A DNA stretch of 64,000 bases from Oceanirhabdus seepicola (GCF_023684385.1 NZ_JAGSOJ010000001.1:953146-1017145), one strand, 5' to 3'; positions 17,101 through 26,762 are shown, counted from the first letter of the stretch. Program-made: numbers and translations. Notes: a model not told the origin generated them from the sequence alone.

Positions 17101-19071
17101 ATAAGTAATGATGTTGTTTATAATAGCTTTTTTGTGTTGTGCATAAACAACATATTTTGATAACTGTCCGTTATCTCTAACACTTCTTATGTCACCACTT
17201 ATTACCATAAGTACTTCTCTACTAAACTCATCTCCATCTTTTTTATTTGCTTCTTCTAATGCCTTATTTAATTCTTCAAGTTGAGTTTCATCTTTAATTG
17301 GTATTGGATGATGATAAATAGTTTCCCCATCTTTACTATCTGATACAATAGCCAACATACCATAGGTCCTTGGCATAACTGCTTTATCTTTCGACACTGT
17401 GATTGTACCGGGTATTTTATATATATCATCTTTTAATATATATTTAGATTCATCAGTACCTTCCGTGAATAAATCATTTAATATTTTTATTCTGAAATCC
17501 ATCTCTCCAACATCAAATTGTTCTTCAAACATTATTTCTAATGAATTAGTTTCAAGAACTACATTAATGTTGTCAGATGAAACAACCTTATATTCACCTT
17601 TGTTTATTCTATATTGCAGTTCCCAGCTTTCCTTATTAGATAACAAAGGTATGCCTGTACAATTAACTGTAACAAGATTCTTACCGCTGTAATAAATCTC
17701 ATTAGGAGAAATTGTTCCAAATGTTATTTGTGGTGGTGCACCACTTTTTGATGGAAGAACTAGTCCCTTTGAAACAGTATAAATTTCTTCCAGCTTAACA
17801 TCTCCAACTTTTTTCCCTTCTGGAAGCTCATCTCCCTCTTGATACACATTACGTCTATCATATAACTGTACCTTATATTTTGTAGCGTTGTATTCTTCTC
17901 CAGCTGTAGCTTTTAACTTCCATCTGAATGTATACTGTCCGCCCTTTTTGATAAGCTTTGTACCTTTTAATCCAGCATCATTATTAAGTGAAACAGCTCC
18001 ACCAGCATCATCAAATGTAAGATATGCCATTACATCATATATTTCCTCTGAATTAGGAAGATTATTTTCTATCATTACTGCAATTTCAAATTCACCATCG
18101 TTTACATATCCAGTTTTATCTTCATTCACTACCATTTGAGTTGGTGCTAATATATTAGTTGCATAAGTAAGTTCTTTATCTATTATTTGCCCAAGTCCAA
18201 GATAAGTTTCAAAATTAATGGTTTCATTATTACTAACAGATTTTGGTTCCCAATAATAAGCTATTGCTGTATCTTTGCTTCCATAATCACTTTCAACTGT
18301 AAAATTCAATTCCTCATTAACAGTGTAATCATAAGAAGTCTCTGATAGCCCCTGCCAATGACCTATTATTAACTTATCTGGTTTTATATTTCCCCATCCA
18401 TTGGTATACCCATATCCAACAACATTAGGAGCAAACTCATTGTCCGTTGCTCTCCATATATCAGGTACGTTTTCCCCAGTAAATTCTATCTCTTTATCAA
18501 AAAAGTTATCCCCTATTTTTACTGCACATCCATCATTATCCCCTATCATGAGATCCTGTAATATTCTGGCACCTATATTAACCTCTCTGCCAGTATTATT
18601 TTCAAGTGCGTATTGAATATATACATTACCATAATTCGTATTGTTAGTATCATTTATAACACTTAATCTCTGAATAATATTGATTGCATTATCATTAGAT
18701 CCAATTTTATAAGTTGTTACAATTGAATCTCCTTCTTTGACTGTTTGTCCAATCAATTTAGCTTTTTGAGAAAGTGAATAGGCATAGTTTTCACCAAATA
18801 TATATTCTTCCCCATCTATTCTAAAAGTTGTGAAGGATGTTTCATTTTCTCCATCATAAAATAATAATGTTTTTTTCGAATCATTAGGTCTTATAGGATT
18901 ACCAAGTTCTGTAGATCTTATATTAAACCTTCCTTTATTATTAACAGAAAACTCAATTACATTATTCCCATGAGTAACAGGTCGTGTTATTTCACTTGCC
19001 CAAGTTACTGCTGGGAATGAAATATTAAATATTAAAATCAAAAATAATACAAACGATATTATTTTTTTCAT
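11155..19071 (-). CDS. giant secreted multidomain Ig/FN3 surface protein (2638 aa)
   Basis: A signal peptide (about 1-26, KKIISFVLFLILIF core, cleavage near TWA) exports the protein. By eye the order is: a beta-rich N-terminal domain (to about 320); Ig-like segments; a long beta-rich region around 720-1140 rich in Gly and Val; a fibronectin-III-like module near 1660-1755 (SPEKVTNVKAS...LDVSWEN); Ig-like domains near 1880-1960; a very acidic Asp/Glu/Gly/Asn linker near 2145-2185; and two SbsA-type Ig-like domains at about 2445-2540 and 2545-2638. The last domains resemble the extra N-terminal domain of the neighbouring PPEP-like protease. No LPXTG, SLH or choline-binding anchor was found, so attachment, if any, is non-covalent. 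Pro-Pro occurs near residue 445 (APPQ) and 665 (LPPL) only. Likely an adhesin or matrix protein; function unproven. Promoter at 19143-19171; terminator at 11106-11137. Confidence 0.85.
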   Translation of the reverse strand: MKKIISFVLFLILIFNISFPAVTWASEITRPVTHGNNVIEFSVNNKGRFNIRSTELGNPIRPNDSKKTLLFYDGENETSFTTFRIDGEEYIFGENYAYSLSQKAKLIGQTVKEGDSIVTTYKIGSNDNAINIIQRLSVINDTNNTNYGNVYIQYALENNTGREVNIGARILQDLMIGDNDGCAVKIGDNFFDKEIEFTGENVPDIWRATDNEFAPNVVGYGYTNGWGNIKPDKLIIGHWQGLSETSYDYTVNEELNFTVESDYGSKDTAIAYYWEPKSVSNNETINFETYLGLGQIIDKELTYATNILAPTQMVVNEDKTGYVNDGEFEIAVMIENNLPNSEEIYDVMAYLTFDDAGGAVSLNNDAGLKGTKLIKKGGQYTFRWKLKATAGEEYNATKYKVQLYDRRNVYQEGDELPEGKKVGDVKLEEIYTVSKGLVLPSKSGAPPQITFGTISPNEIYYSGKNLVTVNCTGIPLLSNKESWELQYRINKGEYKVVSSDNINVVLETNSLEIMFEEQFDVGEMDFRIKILNDLFTEGTDESKYILKDDIYKIPGTITVSKDKAVMPRTYGMLAIVSDSKDGETIYHHPIPIKDETQLEELNKALEEANKKDGDEFSREVLMVISGDIRSVRDNGQLSKYVVYAQHKKAIINNIITYTSAIPITIQYLPPLVEKNRTSIQYFSGENDGMTDTLKEALTKTTTIPESFELIPGGTSIPGVLSDAEFDFSYVGEAMDHAVKAKQTVDLIKGNILSSDDLILTDVGGISVTGLGILGINSGDGFDFWMDMFSVQFADNNKYALWDIEEGISPVQFNLDGVGAVLNKAMDGLPVQIGGVRVVQDDELDMLTFDATVDLTMLPGNVVVNAEDVFFSTKGYEGIVVNAEAAPEPIGIIKEMNLNVRVDTYNGEFGIVGGAQVQVVKCDIEFKMIKEKRNDTWYLSDCIIAGGGKPGIPIFAGAAYITKLGGGVRNLVELTNPYYDNPEAIFTVVVLMDLNVVKTLDGEFTGEFTKRYLEIGAERAAIKKLDIFRDVGVRLTWITGGPELFRLRAKGTINIEDVLIGEAKLTISDIFFEGSSRLTVKIPGSVPIVGGKNIGRVSFGVSSKKIWGAMGINLLFKTVDIGATYWWRGKLKFDIGQAEQYNNLLAPTPFNNGEDLIKPKGGLYQGTTFDDNGEKVDYLIGTNVEKQENKINNNSLKKIKSVTSFNKYNNVFSPVPVDSDYIGTKTALTITEGNYHHNELSLEDKYVYDVKGYVKSNTKLVFEYEGEEEPNISLYAKTGEQHEEDGKVSDIIGDTPYSLSSVNHVYNDKNYETFIGFDSSEEEVEFVVVSDVELSNYITYTDTISDEIKNEYIYEVTMDTKENTVLAFMHDDELEIDVYKLTGTTFDGKEVIGEKDTSLKHMDTKYNNKNIRIIKGFEAGLSGAKFFVSSNKELTNQNILDASIIDVQDSNSSYGSDIVAEFVSKENIQDAEVFYITDEDDNIIQLPEGDISVLFNEREINNKTYNTMLFPFENNGKYYLYSTVAIDNELSSIYEIERMPKLEKDSVEIKENSLSTQKLDVSWEGSNYRYTADENKKTDRTVFGFYLVDDSKIVNEDDELENDMGVLLGFYNVEEGGPDSYTIDIPKGTPSGNYRIKIILETEGLCHRYAYSKNSIEYINPHSPEKVTNVKASTIGNGLLDVSWENSETVDEYYIEVFDENKELMNSFGSASVEGNIKKAVIGGVYETFNPENPEESTVAGLESGKDYIVGITPVKKIDDTSTIIGETTYSEKIYLPKPNPASINIDFGDENTYTRTETSYGINADGEATTEDIAVKGANKKSPLLTIKTDQNATIKILLDKVELQNTTDLSKKVDLQMDKLTEGVHYLDVIARTENGDVSHESLKFYIDTRGPELLINSPQNNEYISSDMNSVVVSGRTEVGAKIKVNGVTIPVDEKGIYEGNVPVDKENVKTVLLIESSDDFGNITKNKTEVIRNIAPIKDVVISTDIPNSTRTIKKPIYEVTMKKMTNIFTGQEVDVPMTTDEVIGYDEEVISENIVKMGSSYKIDVQGIPENLESVAAASSDDYVGIDKNKVKYEILEGKTLASIDDNGVLKIKNNGDVVVKVSYEVLSDYVGENGEKVKGYSFDKYITMTSEFVDVYPSDPDEEDKDGEDNDGDNNEGDKNTGDTDTGDSGREHPGYNPKEDTNDEVTKEKINITVTDGKENLVSEIDIVRTTEKNGDKKDKVVYKVEQAKATSEKLKEEGKDTARIVLPDKKDKVVEARINIPKGSISTLAKGNISLEIDTENARINIPKESIQSLDKEMKKDLFFKLVPIKKTQGKKEIIKRAKKEEIVKEAIQDTSVSVVGRPMTIETNMDSKAVDIILPLQDVSIPKESKARKEFLKNLAVFIEHSDGEKVVTKGEVVEYKEGELGIKFRITKFSTFTIIKLDKGEFDFINFSTPKTFMQDKEIKVKFNRPIDISTMTKESIYVEDSSGNKVEAVLKYNPIKNEVTVSPVKNYTLGASYKLYVTNKLLSVLGEPISKKITYKFNIGNVSLNMETKMKEYKDVLENKEWVIELDEIIDLISSESNGIKVYDENCNEVEVLSTVVNNKTIKITPKYEYQKGKTYYLIVNGLISESGEELNKSNWIKFTIINK

Positions 19072-19142
19072 ATTATCTTACATTCCTTTCTCTATACTTT
19101 AGACACAAATTTTTATGACTCATCATTCACTATAGAGATTTC

Positions 19143-19171
19143 ATAGTATACTTGATTTATACCTGTCTCAA
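19143..19171 (-). promoter_or_regulatory. sigma-A-type promoter for the 2638-residue protein gene
   Basis: Minus strand TTGAGA (19166-19171), 17-bp spacer, TACTAT (19143-19148), about 70 bp before the ATG. It shows the gene can be transcribed separately from the upstream giant gene. Confidence 0.5.
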
Positions 19172-19266
19172 AATTGCAGTGCTTCAATGAATTTTCAGTA
19201 TGTATAAATTTAGTTTTCACTTGAAATCTCAATAATGTATTTCCTTGAATATGCCTAGTATATGAT

Positions 19267-22200
19267 TTAATTAGTTTTAGTGAAATAAATTGTTAAACTA
19301 GTAGTTTGTCCATTTAAGTCCCTAATGTAAATAGTGTACCATCCTGTTTTGTCAACAGAGAATTTCATTTCATCTTTGCCTTTTTTTCCATCATCAACAG
19401 TATCATATCTTATATCAAACAACTGTCCCCCTTGCTTGAATCTTCCATGCTTAACTGTTTCTTTTAAATATTTAATCTTCATGTTTTCAATAAAATTAAA
19501 TACTCTTATATCAACTTCTTTATTCATTGTGACAAATGGCTCAGGATTTTCTCTTCCATCTACTATTACTGTAAAATCATCTCCAACAACTTTTACTGCT
19601 CTATCTACACTACATATATTTCCTGCTGTATCACTAACAGTATAAGTTATTGTTTTATCTCCTTCTGTAGTTATATCCAACTGAGAGATATTGACTTTAC
19701 TATGAATATCTCCATCATGTGTGTCATAAGCAATAAAATCATTTAATTTAGGCACTTCACCTTTAAGAGTAACAACGTAATCATTAATAAGCTCGATAGT
19801 AGGTTTAATTCTATCAATATTCCTTACTCTTATTAAAATTGTTTTCTCATTTCCTGCTGCATCACTAACTCTCAATTGATAGTAGCCATTATCATCAAAT
19901 TTAATTTTTATATCTCTTCCATTAACCTTAATACTTTGATTAATACTATTATCATTATTATTTTGGTCAATATCCTTATTAAGAATTAAATATTCATCTT
20001 CATCTATTGTTACAGTTGCAGTTACATCATTTTTTGTAAGTTCTGTTTCAGAATATTTAACTTTATATGCTGGTGCCGCTCTATCAATATTGTCAATAGT
20101 AGCAGTAATTTCAGTTATATTTCCTGCTGCATCAGAAACTCTGAATGTGAATTTTCCATTTTCCTTAAACAAATAACTGTCAATATTTCCAATAGTATTT
20201 AACACTTTAATTTCATACTTTTCTTGGTCATCATTTACAAGTTGAACGCTTACTAACACATCTTCCTTTGTTGATTTTTTTGATGCCTCTCCATTATAGA
20301 TAAGTTTAACTATTGGTGCTTCTCTATCAAAGTTAGAAACTGCTAAGTTAACAGTTGCTTCATTTCCTATATCATCTCTGTATCTAACACTATATACTCC
20401 ATTATTGTCAACATTAAACTCATATTTAGTTACAGAATTTCCATCTTCCACATCTTTATACTTAATACCATCTTTTCTTATTTCTAAAACATCAACAGGC
20501 TTTGTAGATAGAAACTGTACTTTAATATTATTTGCATTTGTAGGTTGTGTATAAAGAGAAAATAATCCTGCTCTTACTGGCTCTTTATCTATACAGTCTA
20601 CTGAAGCTTTAAGGGTACTTATATTCCCTACTGTATCTGTAGCAACAATAGTTACAACCTTGTTTTCTGTAAATTCATAACTAAATGGTGCACTGTTATC
20701 TTCTACTCCATCAAACTCTACTTTCTTAATTGAATCATCTGAAGTTATAGTAAGAAGAACATTTTTGCTTGTCTTTCCGTTCAATAATTTACTAATATGA
20801 TCAGTTCCATCTATTGTATAATCTAGATTAATAACCGGACCTGTCTTTTTAATTGTATTAGTTAAATCAATACTTACCTTACCTATGTTGATACCATTTG
20901 AAATCAAGAAATCGTATTTCATTCCCACTACAAAAGTTCTAGTACTTTTCCCTGAATTGTTAACAACATAGTATTCCTCAGGCATAGTAATGCTTGCTGT
21001 AATATTTTTATTAACAACACCAATACTTTCCACATTATCGTAGACTGTATCTTGTCCTTCCACCTGATATGCTGCAGATACCTTAGTTAAATCAAGTTCA
21101 GTATTAATAGTATTTATAATTTTTTCTTTTTCTGCTTTATTCCCTGCACTATCCTCAAAATAGTATTTTACAGTACCATTAATTCTTGTTGTTACTGTGT
21201 TAGTGATAATATTGTATACTACTCCACCTGCTGCATAGTTGTTTTCAGCAGTAAATTCTAAAACAGCATTATCTTCTTTTATAAATTCTACTTTAGTAAC
21301 TGAAGTGGAATTTTTATCAGTAATTTCAATAGCTGCTGCTCTAGTATATCTATCAACTTCTGAAATCGTAATATTACCGCTTGGAACCGTCTTATCTATG
21401 TTTGTTATAACACATTCCTCTGTAGATATTACATCTTCACTATCCTTCTCGAGAAGATCAACTTTTATTGTTCCATTTTCCTTTACTTTAAATTCCGCTT
21501 TTATATAATTCTTGTCTTCATTTTCATCTAATTTAGTAAATATAATTGACTCTAATTCTATCGCTATATCATTAAAACGAATATTTTTGATTACCTTCTC
21601 TGAAGGAGCTTCAATTATTACAGTAATTTCTTCATTTGTTACTGTATCCGGTGTTACAGTAAATATATTCTCATCAATATTTGATATTTTGATTTTATCG
21701 ATAATGATGTCCTTAGAAGCTTCATTACCTGCTTTATCCATATAAGCAACTGTTATTGTATCATTCTCATTGAATGTAATAACTTTTCCTCTATGAAGTT
21801 CCTTTCCTTCACTGTCTTTTACACTCTTAATTATTACATCTTCATCAAAAGCCAGAGAAACTTTAACTACTGAATTAATTTCTTCTATAGCTTCATATTC
21901 CTCTTGTGTAATCTCTTTTGACTCTCCCTTTTCATCAGTATACGTATAAGCAAGTACTGCCTCAGGTGCTATATTATCAAGTACAAACTTTCCAAATCTA
22001 CTTTTAAAGATTCTTTTACCATCAACTAGTTTAGCATTTAAGTAATACTCACCATTTTCATTATCAAAAGTTACTGTATCTCCATTATTATACTCAATCC
22101 AACCTTTATCATTTTCATCTACTGCTTCCTCTGATGTTGAGAATTGATAATATATCTTTGGATTTTCAATATTGATATATCCACTACCTGTTGGTCTTTC

Positions 22201-25200
22201 TGCTGTTAATGTACAGTCAATAGACTTATACTTATGGCCGAAAATCTTGTTTGTATTTAATCTTATAATTGGTTTATCATCTGATATCCATGTAACTTTT
22301 GCAATATATGTATTTACATTACCTGCCTCATCAGTAAGAGTAAATACATGCTCCTCATTCTCTGTAAAAGTATAAGCATTTTCACTTAAAACAATGTCAT
22401 TTGTATCAGAAATATTATCCTCAACATTATTTAATGTAACAGTAACTTCTCCTTCTACAATTCCCTTCTCGCTTGATGGTGAATAAATCAACTCAGCGGT
22501 TGGAGGTGTATTGTCATAAATTGCCTCTGCTTTAATAGTACTTTCTGTTATTTGTTCAAGACTATCATAAAATTTGAAATAAAAACTTTGAACTTCGCTT
22601 GTACTATTATCTAGCTGTATATTAACTATTTCAGAAGTTGAGCTGAAAGTACCTCTTTTAATCTCTGTATTACATGTCTTATCACTATAAATCACATAAG
22701 TATATTCAAGTTTGTCATCTACTGATTTATTCAATGTTAAAGCTATATTTCTGTCCTTTGTGATAATAATACCTACATTATCTATTTGGAACATTCCAAT
22801 GTCTGGTGCTGTTGAGTTAATAATATATTTTTCTGAAACACTATTACTCACATTACCATATGTATCTGTTGCTCTAACATGTAAATACCATTCACCATCT
22901 TTATTAAACTCTGGTGTATCAATTTTAAAATCCCTAGAATTAACCCCTGAAATATCCAGAACCTCATAACTTTGAGGAATTTCAATAGACTGACTCCATT
23001 TATATTCAAGAGTATTAATACCACCATCATCACTACCTCTTATATGTCCAATTACACTTTTATACCTATTTCCTATTGCATTGTCATAATCAAAATTAAT
23101 AGTAGGGAACCCATTATTATCTAGAAGAAAATCCTGTTTTACAATAATTTCATTGCCACAAATGTCTTTAGCGTAAATATGTAAGAATACATATCCATTA
23201 AGAGTTTCTTCCTTCCAGTCTTTAGTTTCTAAAAATGATTCTTCAGTAAGTAAATCACCATAATCCTCATTACTAAATACATCGTAATCTTCTGGTAATT
23301 CTGGCAATTCAAGCTCAAGTTGTTTCCATATTTTATCCTCTTTATCTCTAGTTAAATTACTATTGCTAAAGTAATACTTAAATTCTGTTAATAAGGTATG
23401 CTTATCATTAACTGTTACCCTTACCTTATGATTTTCTAGTGGATTATGGAATCCCTCACTAAGTGATTCAAAAGTCACAACAGGCTTTTCTTTATCAAAA
23501 TAATAAGGTTCTGAAACAATGTAACTTATATTCTCAGCTTTATCATAAGCTCTAATTAGCAGATAATATGATCCATGTTCTCTTTCATCAAATGAAGGTA
23601 TAGGTATATTATTTTTAGAATAATTGTTAAGATTATCCCCTGTCATCCAATCCTTATAATTATCTCTAAGCAAGTTATATGTATATGTTCCTTCTGTATA
23701 CATTTCTTTCATATCAATTGTGTTTTCATTCAAACTTGTTGGAGAAACCCAACGGTATTCATACTTATCGTATCCTGAATGTTCTTCTTGTAACATTTCG
23801 AAATTTATATTCAAATCACCTACATATTGGTTTGTCCCATTTGGCGATAACTTTACATTAATGTGTGTATTGTCCATATGTATAGGTTGTGATGTCTGCC
23901 AAGATTTATTTCCTGCTAAATCTTCCATATAGGTGTGAATATAAAATTCCCCCGTAATTTCACGTCTATCATCATACAATACATCACTTGCTGTTCCATT
24001 TACGTAATTCACATCTTCATATGTACCAGTTTTATTAATAATGTCATACCTTTCGTCATATTGACTAAAGCTGTTGACACCTATATATAAATCATCATCA
24101 ATTACTACATCCTTAATTCCTGAAATATCACTATAACCCGAATTTGGATTATCTCCTGTTCTAGTATAAGGATATACTTTTGCACCAAGTATACTATCAT
24201 CTATAATTCCATTAGTTGGATGCTGTGAACTTTTACTAATTACATAGTAAAACACTCCATCTGAAAGCATACTGCCTATTTCAACAGGTGTAACAATTAC
24301 TAATTGTTCATTTTTATAAGCTTCAGAAGAAGAATAACTAAAATCAACTCTAGGCTCAGTAGTATCTACAAAAATATTCTTATCTTCATGGTTGATCTTT
24401 GGAAATAGCATTGTAGCGTATCTGTCCTCTCCTGTTTGAAACATTCGAGCATAGTTACCATAGTCATCTTCAATTCCCATAGTTTTAGCCATATTAAAAA
24501 CTTGATTATAGTATTCTTTATTCGCAGCACTAGCAGTGATAGTATGATTTAAAGAATTGGTGTTAGTATCATTTTCTGATACGACGTATTTATAAATAAT
24601 CCACTCATTTTTAGAATAGCCTGCTGATGTATAATTATCTATATTAGCCTTTGCTCCATTAGTTAATGGTAGGTATCCGCTGCTGCTTACATATGCCTTT
24701 TCATTATCTAATAGCTGATCTAGCTTAACTTTAATATATACAATATCACCTACATTAAGGTATCTGCCTACCCCCTTGCTATCATCCCCATGAGCGACCT
24801 CATACTCAACTATGCTTATTTCTGGTGGATCTCCATCTATAGTAATATCTAACCCAGATACGTCTGAATAGCTATGACTACTGCCAGCAGTAAACTCATT
24901 TTCATAAGCATCTTTTATTTCAAACTTTTCAATATCAGATAAAAAACTACTTTTATTAATTAATGATAATCTCTTTTTATTTACAAGCCCATCTCTATCA
25001 ATTTCCCTAGCATAATCGCCATATGCCACATCATACCTTAATACAATAGATTTCTCATCCTTTTTATATAAATACTCAAAACTCCCTGTCCCCGCTTCTC
25101 CAATAGTCATGTTAGTTTCAATGTATTTATCCGCTCCTGTTTCTGTAAGCGTTATATCTTCATCAAAAGTGATTACCATATCTACATAATTATCATCCCC

Positions 25201-25866
25201 GCTAAAGCTTAATCTTTCGCTGCCTCTTGTAAGTGGACTTGAATCATAGCAATCATCATAATAAACTACTGATTCTATCTCTGGCGGAACATCATCAATT
25301 ATTGCATATTCAAAATTAATATCTGTCATGAGGATTTCATCTTTATCTCCACCACTCATTTCTATATATAATGTGGTATCGGATAAAGAATATAATTTTC
25401 TATCCCCTGGTGCACTTTCATAATATCCAGGGGTTTGAGATCCAGTTACCCCATTTTCATAATGATACAGCTTATAGGTTACATCCTCATCCTTATTCCA
25501 AACACCATCATCATCTTTTGGATTATTTTCACCATTAAAATACATTTCCAAATCAGCGCTTTCAATTTCCATAGTATTAAAAGCTACTCTGTAATAAATA
25601 TTATATCCTTCATTCTGATACTCCATAATCTCATCAAATTCCTCTTGAGACATAGTATAAGAATATTTTTTACCATCATCAGTAATACTTAGTGATCCTC
25701 CAAAATAGGATATGCTATTCCATTTCCAATCTGAATCATTTCCATCTTTACTTATAAGCAAATTACCACTTACAGCAGCATAAACTTGTTCAGTTCCAAA
25801 ATTAAAGAAATTTGCGATAATAGCCATCGCTAAGATTGCAACTGTGAGACATGTTTTGTTTTTCAT
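19267..25866 (-). CDS. giant secreted Ig-repeat protein (about 2199 aa)
   Basis: ATG at 25866 with AGGAGG seven bases upstream (a GTG at 25872 overlaps that site). Signal peptide about 1-31 (AILAMAIIANFF core, cleavage near VYA). The rest is a chain of beta-sandwich modules of roughly 80-100 residues, many opening with a D-x-x-x-P motif (DNTPPTAEL, DNIAPEAVL, DREAPIVKL, DRAAPAYKV, DRIKPTIEL) and containing the phrase DxAGN (SDAAGN, TDTVGN). A DUF5011/HYR-like module is seen at about 2015-2100 (GEVPKLNDFIAYDTHDGDI). No sortase or SLH anchor. Such chains are typical of large clostridial adhesins. It is followed after 195 bp by the second giant gene on the same strand. Its Pro-Pro dipeptides (VPPE, DPPE, TPPT) lack the P at P3' seen in PPEP-1 sites. 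Confidence 0.85.
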   Translation of the reverse strand: MKNKTCLTVAILAMAIIANFFNFGTEQVYAAVSGNLLISKDGNDSDWKWNSISYFGGSLSITDDGKKYSYTMSQEEFDEIMEYQNEGYNIYYRVAFNTMEIESADLEMYFNGENNPKDDDGVWNKDEDVTYKLYHYENGVTGSQTPGYYESAPGDRKLYSLSDTTLYIEMSGGDKDEILMTDINFEYAIIDDVPPEIESVVYYDDCYDSSPLTRGSERLSFSGDDNYVDMVITFDEDITLTETGADKYIETNMTIGEAGTGSFEYLYKKDEKSIVLRYDVAYGDYAREIDRDGLVNKKRLSLINKSSFLSDIEKFEIKDAYENEFTAGSSHSYSDVSGLDITIDGDPPEISIVEYEVAHGDDSKGVGRYLNVGDIVYIKVKLDQLLDNEKAYVSSSGYLPLTNGAKANIDNYTSAGYSKNEWIIYKYVVSENDTNTNSLNHTITASAANKEYYNQVFNMAKTMGIEDDYGNYARMFQTGEDRYATMLFPKINHEDKNIFVDTTEPRVDFSYSSSEAYKNEQLVIVTPVEIGSMLSDGVFYYVISKSSQHPTNGIIDDSILGAKVYPYTRTGDNPNSGYSDISGIKDVVIDDDLYIGVNSFSQYDERYDIINKTGTYEDVNYVNGTASDVLYDDRREITGEFYIHTYMEDLAGNKSWQTSQPIHMDNTHINVKLSPNGTNQYVGDLNINFEMLQEEHSGYDKYEYRWVSPTSLNENTIDMKEMYTEGTYTYNLLRDNYKDWMTGDNLNNYSKNNIPIPSFDEREHGSYYLLIRAYDKAENISYIVSEPYYFDKEKPVVTFESLSEGFHNPLENHKVRVTVNDKHTLLTEFKYYFSNSNLTRDKEDKIWKQLELELPELPEDYDVFSNEDYGDLLTEESFLETKDWKEETLNGYVFLHIYAKDICGNEIIVKQDFLLDNNGFPTINFDYDNAIGNRYKSVIGHIRGSDDGGINTLEYKWSQSIEIPQSYEVLDISGVNSRDFKIDTPEFNKDGEWYLHVRATDTYGNVSNSVSEKYIINSTAPDIGMFQIDNVGIIITKDRNIALTLNKSVDDKLEYTYVIYSDKTCNTEIKRGTFSSTSEIVNIQLDNSTSEVQSFYFKFYDSLEQITESTIKAEAIYDNTPPTAELIYSPSSEKGIVEGEVTVTLNNVEDNISDTNDIVLSENAYTFTENEEHVFTLTDEAGNVNTYIAKVTWISDDKPIIRLNTNKIFGHKYKSIDCTLTAERPTGSGYINIENPKIYYQFSTSEEAVDENDKGWIEYNNGDTVTFDNENGEYYLNAKLVDGKRIFKSRFGKFVLDNIAPEAVLAYTYTDEKGESKEITQEEYEAIEEINSVVKVSLAFDEDVIIKSVKDSEGKELHRGKVITFNENDTITVAYMDKAGNEASKDIIIDKIKISNIDENIFTVTPDTVTNEEITVIIEAPSEKVIKNIRFNDIAIELESIIFTKLDENEDKNYIKAEFKVKENGTIKVDLLEKDSEDVISTEECVITNIDKTVPSGNITISEVDRYTRAAAIEITDKNSTSVTKVEFIKEDNAVLEFTAENNYAAGGVVYNIITNTVTTRINGTVKYYFEDSAGNKAEKEKIINTINTELDLTKVSAAYQVEGQDTVYDNVESIGVVNKNITASITMPEEYYVVNNSGKSTRTFVVGMKYDFLISNGINIGKVSIDLTNTIKKTGPVINLDYTIDGTDHISKLLNGKTSKNVLLTITSDDSIKKVEFDGVEDNSAPFSYEFTENKVVTIVATDTVGNISTLKASVDCIDKEPVRAGLFSLYTQPTNANNIKVQFLSTKPVDVLEIRKDGIKYKDVEDGNSVTKYEFNVDNNGVYSVRYRDDIGNEATVNLAVSNFDREAPIVKLIYNGEASKKSTKEDVLVSVQLVNDDQEKYEIKVLNTIGNIDSYLFKENGKFTFRVSDAAGNITEITATIDNIDRAAPAYKVKYSETELTKNDVTATVTIDEDEYLILNKDIDQNNNDNSINQSIKVNGRDIKIKFDDNGYYQLRVSDAAGNEKTILIRVRNIDRIKPTIELINDYVVTLKGEVPKLNDFIAYDTHDGDIHSKVNISQLDITTEGDKTITYTVSDTAGNICSVDRAVKVVGDDFTVIVDGRENPEPFVTMNKEVDIRVFNFIENMKIKYLKETVKHGRFKQGGQLFDIRYDTVDDGKKGKDEMKFSVDKTGWYTIYIRDLNGQTTSLTIYFTKTN

Positions 25867-26695
25867 TGTCACTCCTCCTATCCCTTATTTCTCTCCTATT
25901 TTTCCATTTCCAAGATTAATATAACTATACACTATTTTTAAATTTACTTATGATTTCCCATCGAATAAGCAATCAGAGATTTTCTAAAAAGTTATATCAA
26001 TTTTAACTCCCCAATATTTATATAAATGTATAATTACCTTTAATTTCTAAATACGTATCTTCTTTGTCCCATCCAAACTTCGCTTTACAAATTTTAGTAC
26101 TATTAATCTTTTAAATTCGCCTACATCTGCATATACGGGACATGCAAAAAAAAAAACAATATAACTAGAATAGCTCATAACACTGTTTTAAATATTTTTT
26201 ACCATAAATATTTATTCCCCCTTACTAATTCAATATAAGACCCTCAGAAACTTCAAATCCATTGATATAACATAATATTGATTTCAATAAAAATTCTGTT
26301 CACCCCAAGAATCACTTTTTTTATTTAATACGTGAAAGTTTTCACTTGCCAAATAGCAATAAATCATAAACTTAAATATAGATATTATTTACATTTAATT
26401 TTGAAAAGTGATTTTTTGATAAAACTCAAGTATTCTCACGTTATTTATCAAAAATTTGTTGATTCTTACTTTAATATGTTTTATAGCCAAACAGGTCAAA
26501 ATTATAACTAATATCTGGATATTCTCTATAAAGATTATCTCCATTCATATTAATCGGTATTTTTTTCAAAATAGTACTCATTTATATAATATATACCAAT
26601 ATATGAATTTTTTCAACATTAAAACCCTATATTTCGAACCTCAATAACCCAGTAATCGACAATTTATGAATAAATACTTAAAATATAAAAAAGCC
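25867..26695. other. long non-coding stretch upstream of the giant gene
   Basis: About 830 bp without a convincing gene. It holds a 14-bp palindrome GTGAAAGTTTTCAC (26332-26345), possible operator, and an imperfect inverted repeat around TTGATAA and TTATCAA near 26415-26455. It may be the regulatory region of the giant secreted protein. A 63-codon + frame at 26456 has no Shine-Dalgarno and no recognisable content. Confidence 0.4.
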
Positions 26696-26762
26696 GCATA
26701 AATACTGCCTTATGATAAAATTCGTTTGCGAAACAAATTTTATCATAAGGCAGTATTTATGC
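26696..26762. terminator. 27-bp perfect hairpin, probable terminator
   Basis: Arms 26696-26722 and 26736-26762 pair perfectly; the loop can itself pair (GTTT/AAAC). On the minus strand it follows the YciI remnant by about 37 bp and is succeeded by a T-run (GGCTTTTTT). It is an unusually long stem, like the one at 8171. Confidence 0.7.

Noticed and set aside
11155..25866. cell-wall sorting signal (LPXTG) or SLH domains in the giant proteins
   Set aside because: C-termini end in Ig-like domains with no hydrophobic tail, sortase motif or SLH repeats.
26456..26647. 63-codon + strand frame upstream of the giant gene
   Set aside because: Very Ile/Asn/Phe-rich as expected from random AT-rich DNA and without a Shine-Dalgarno.
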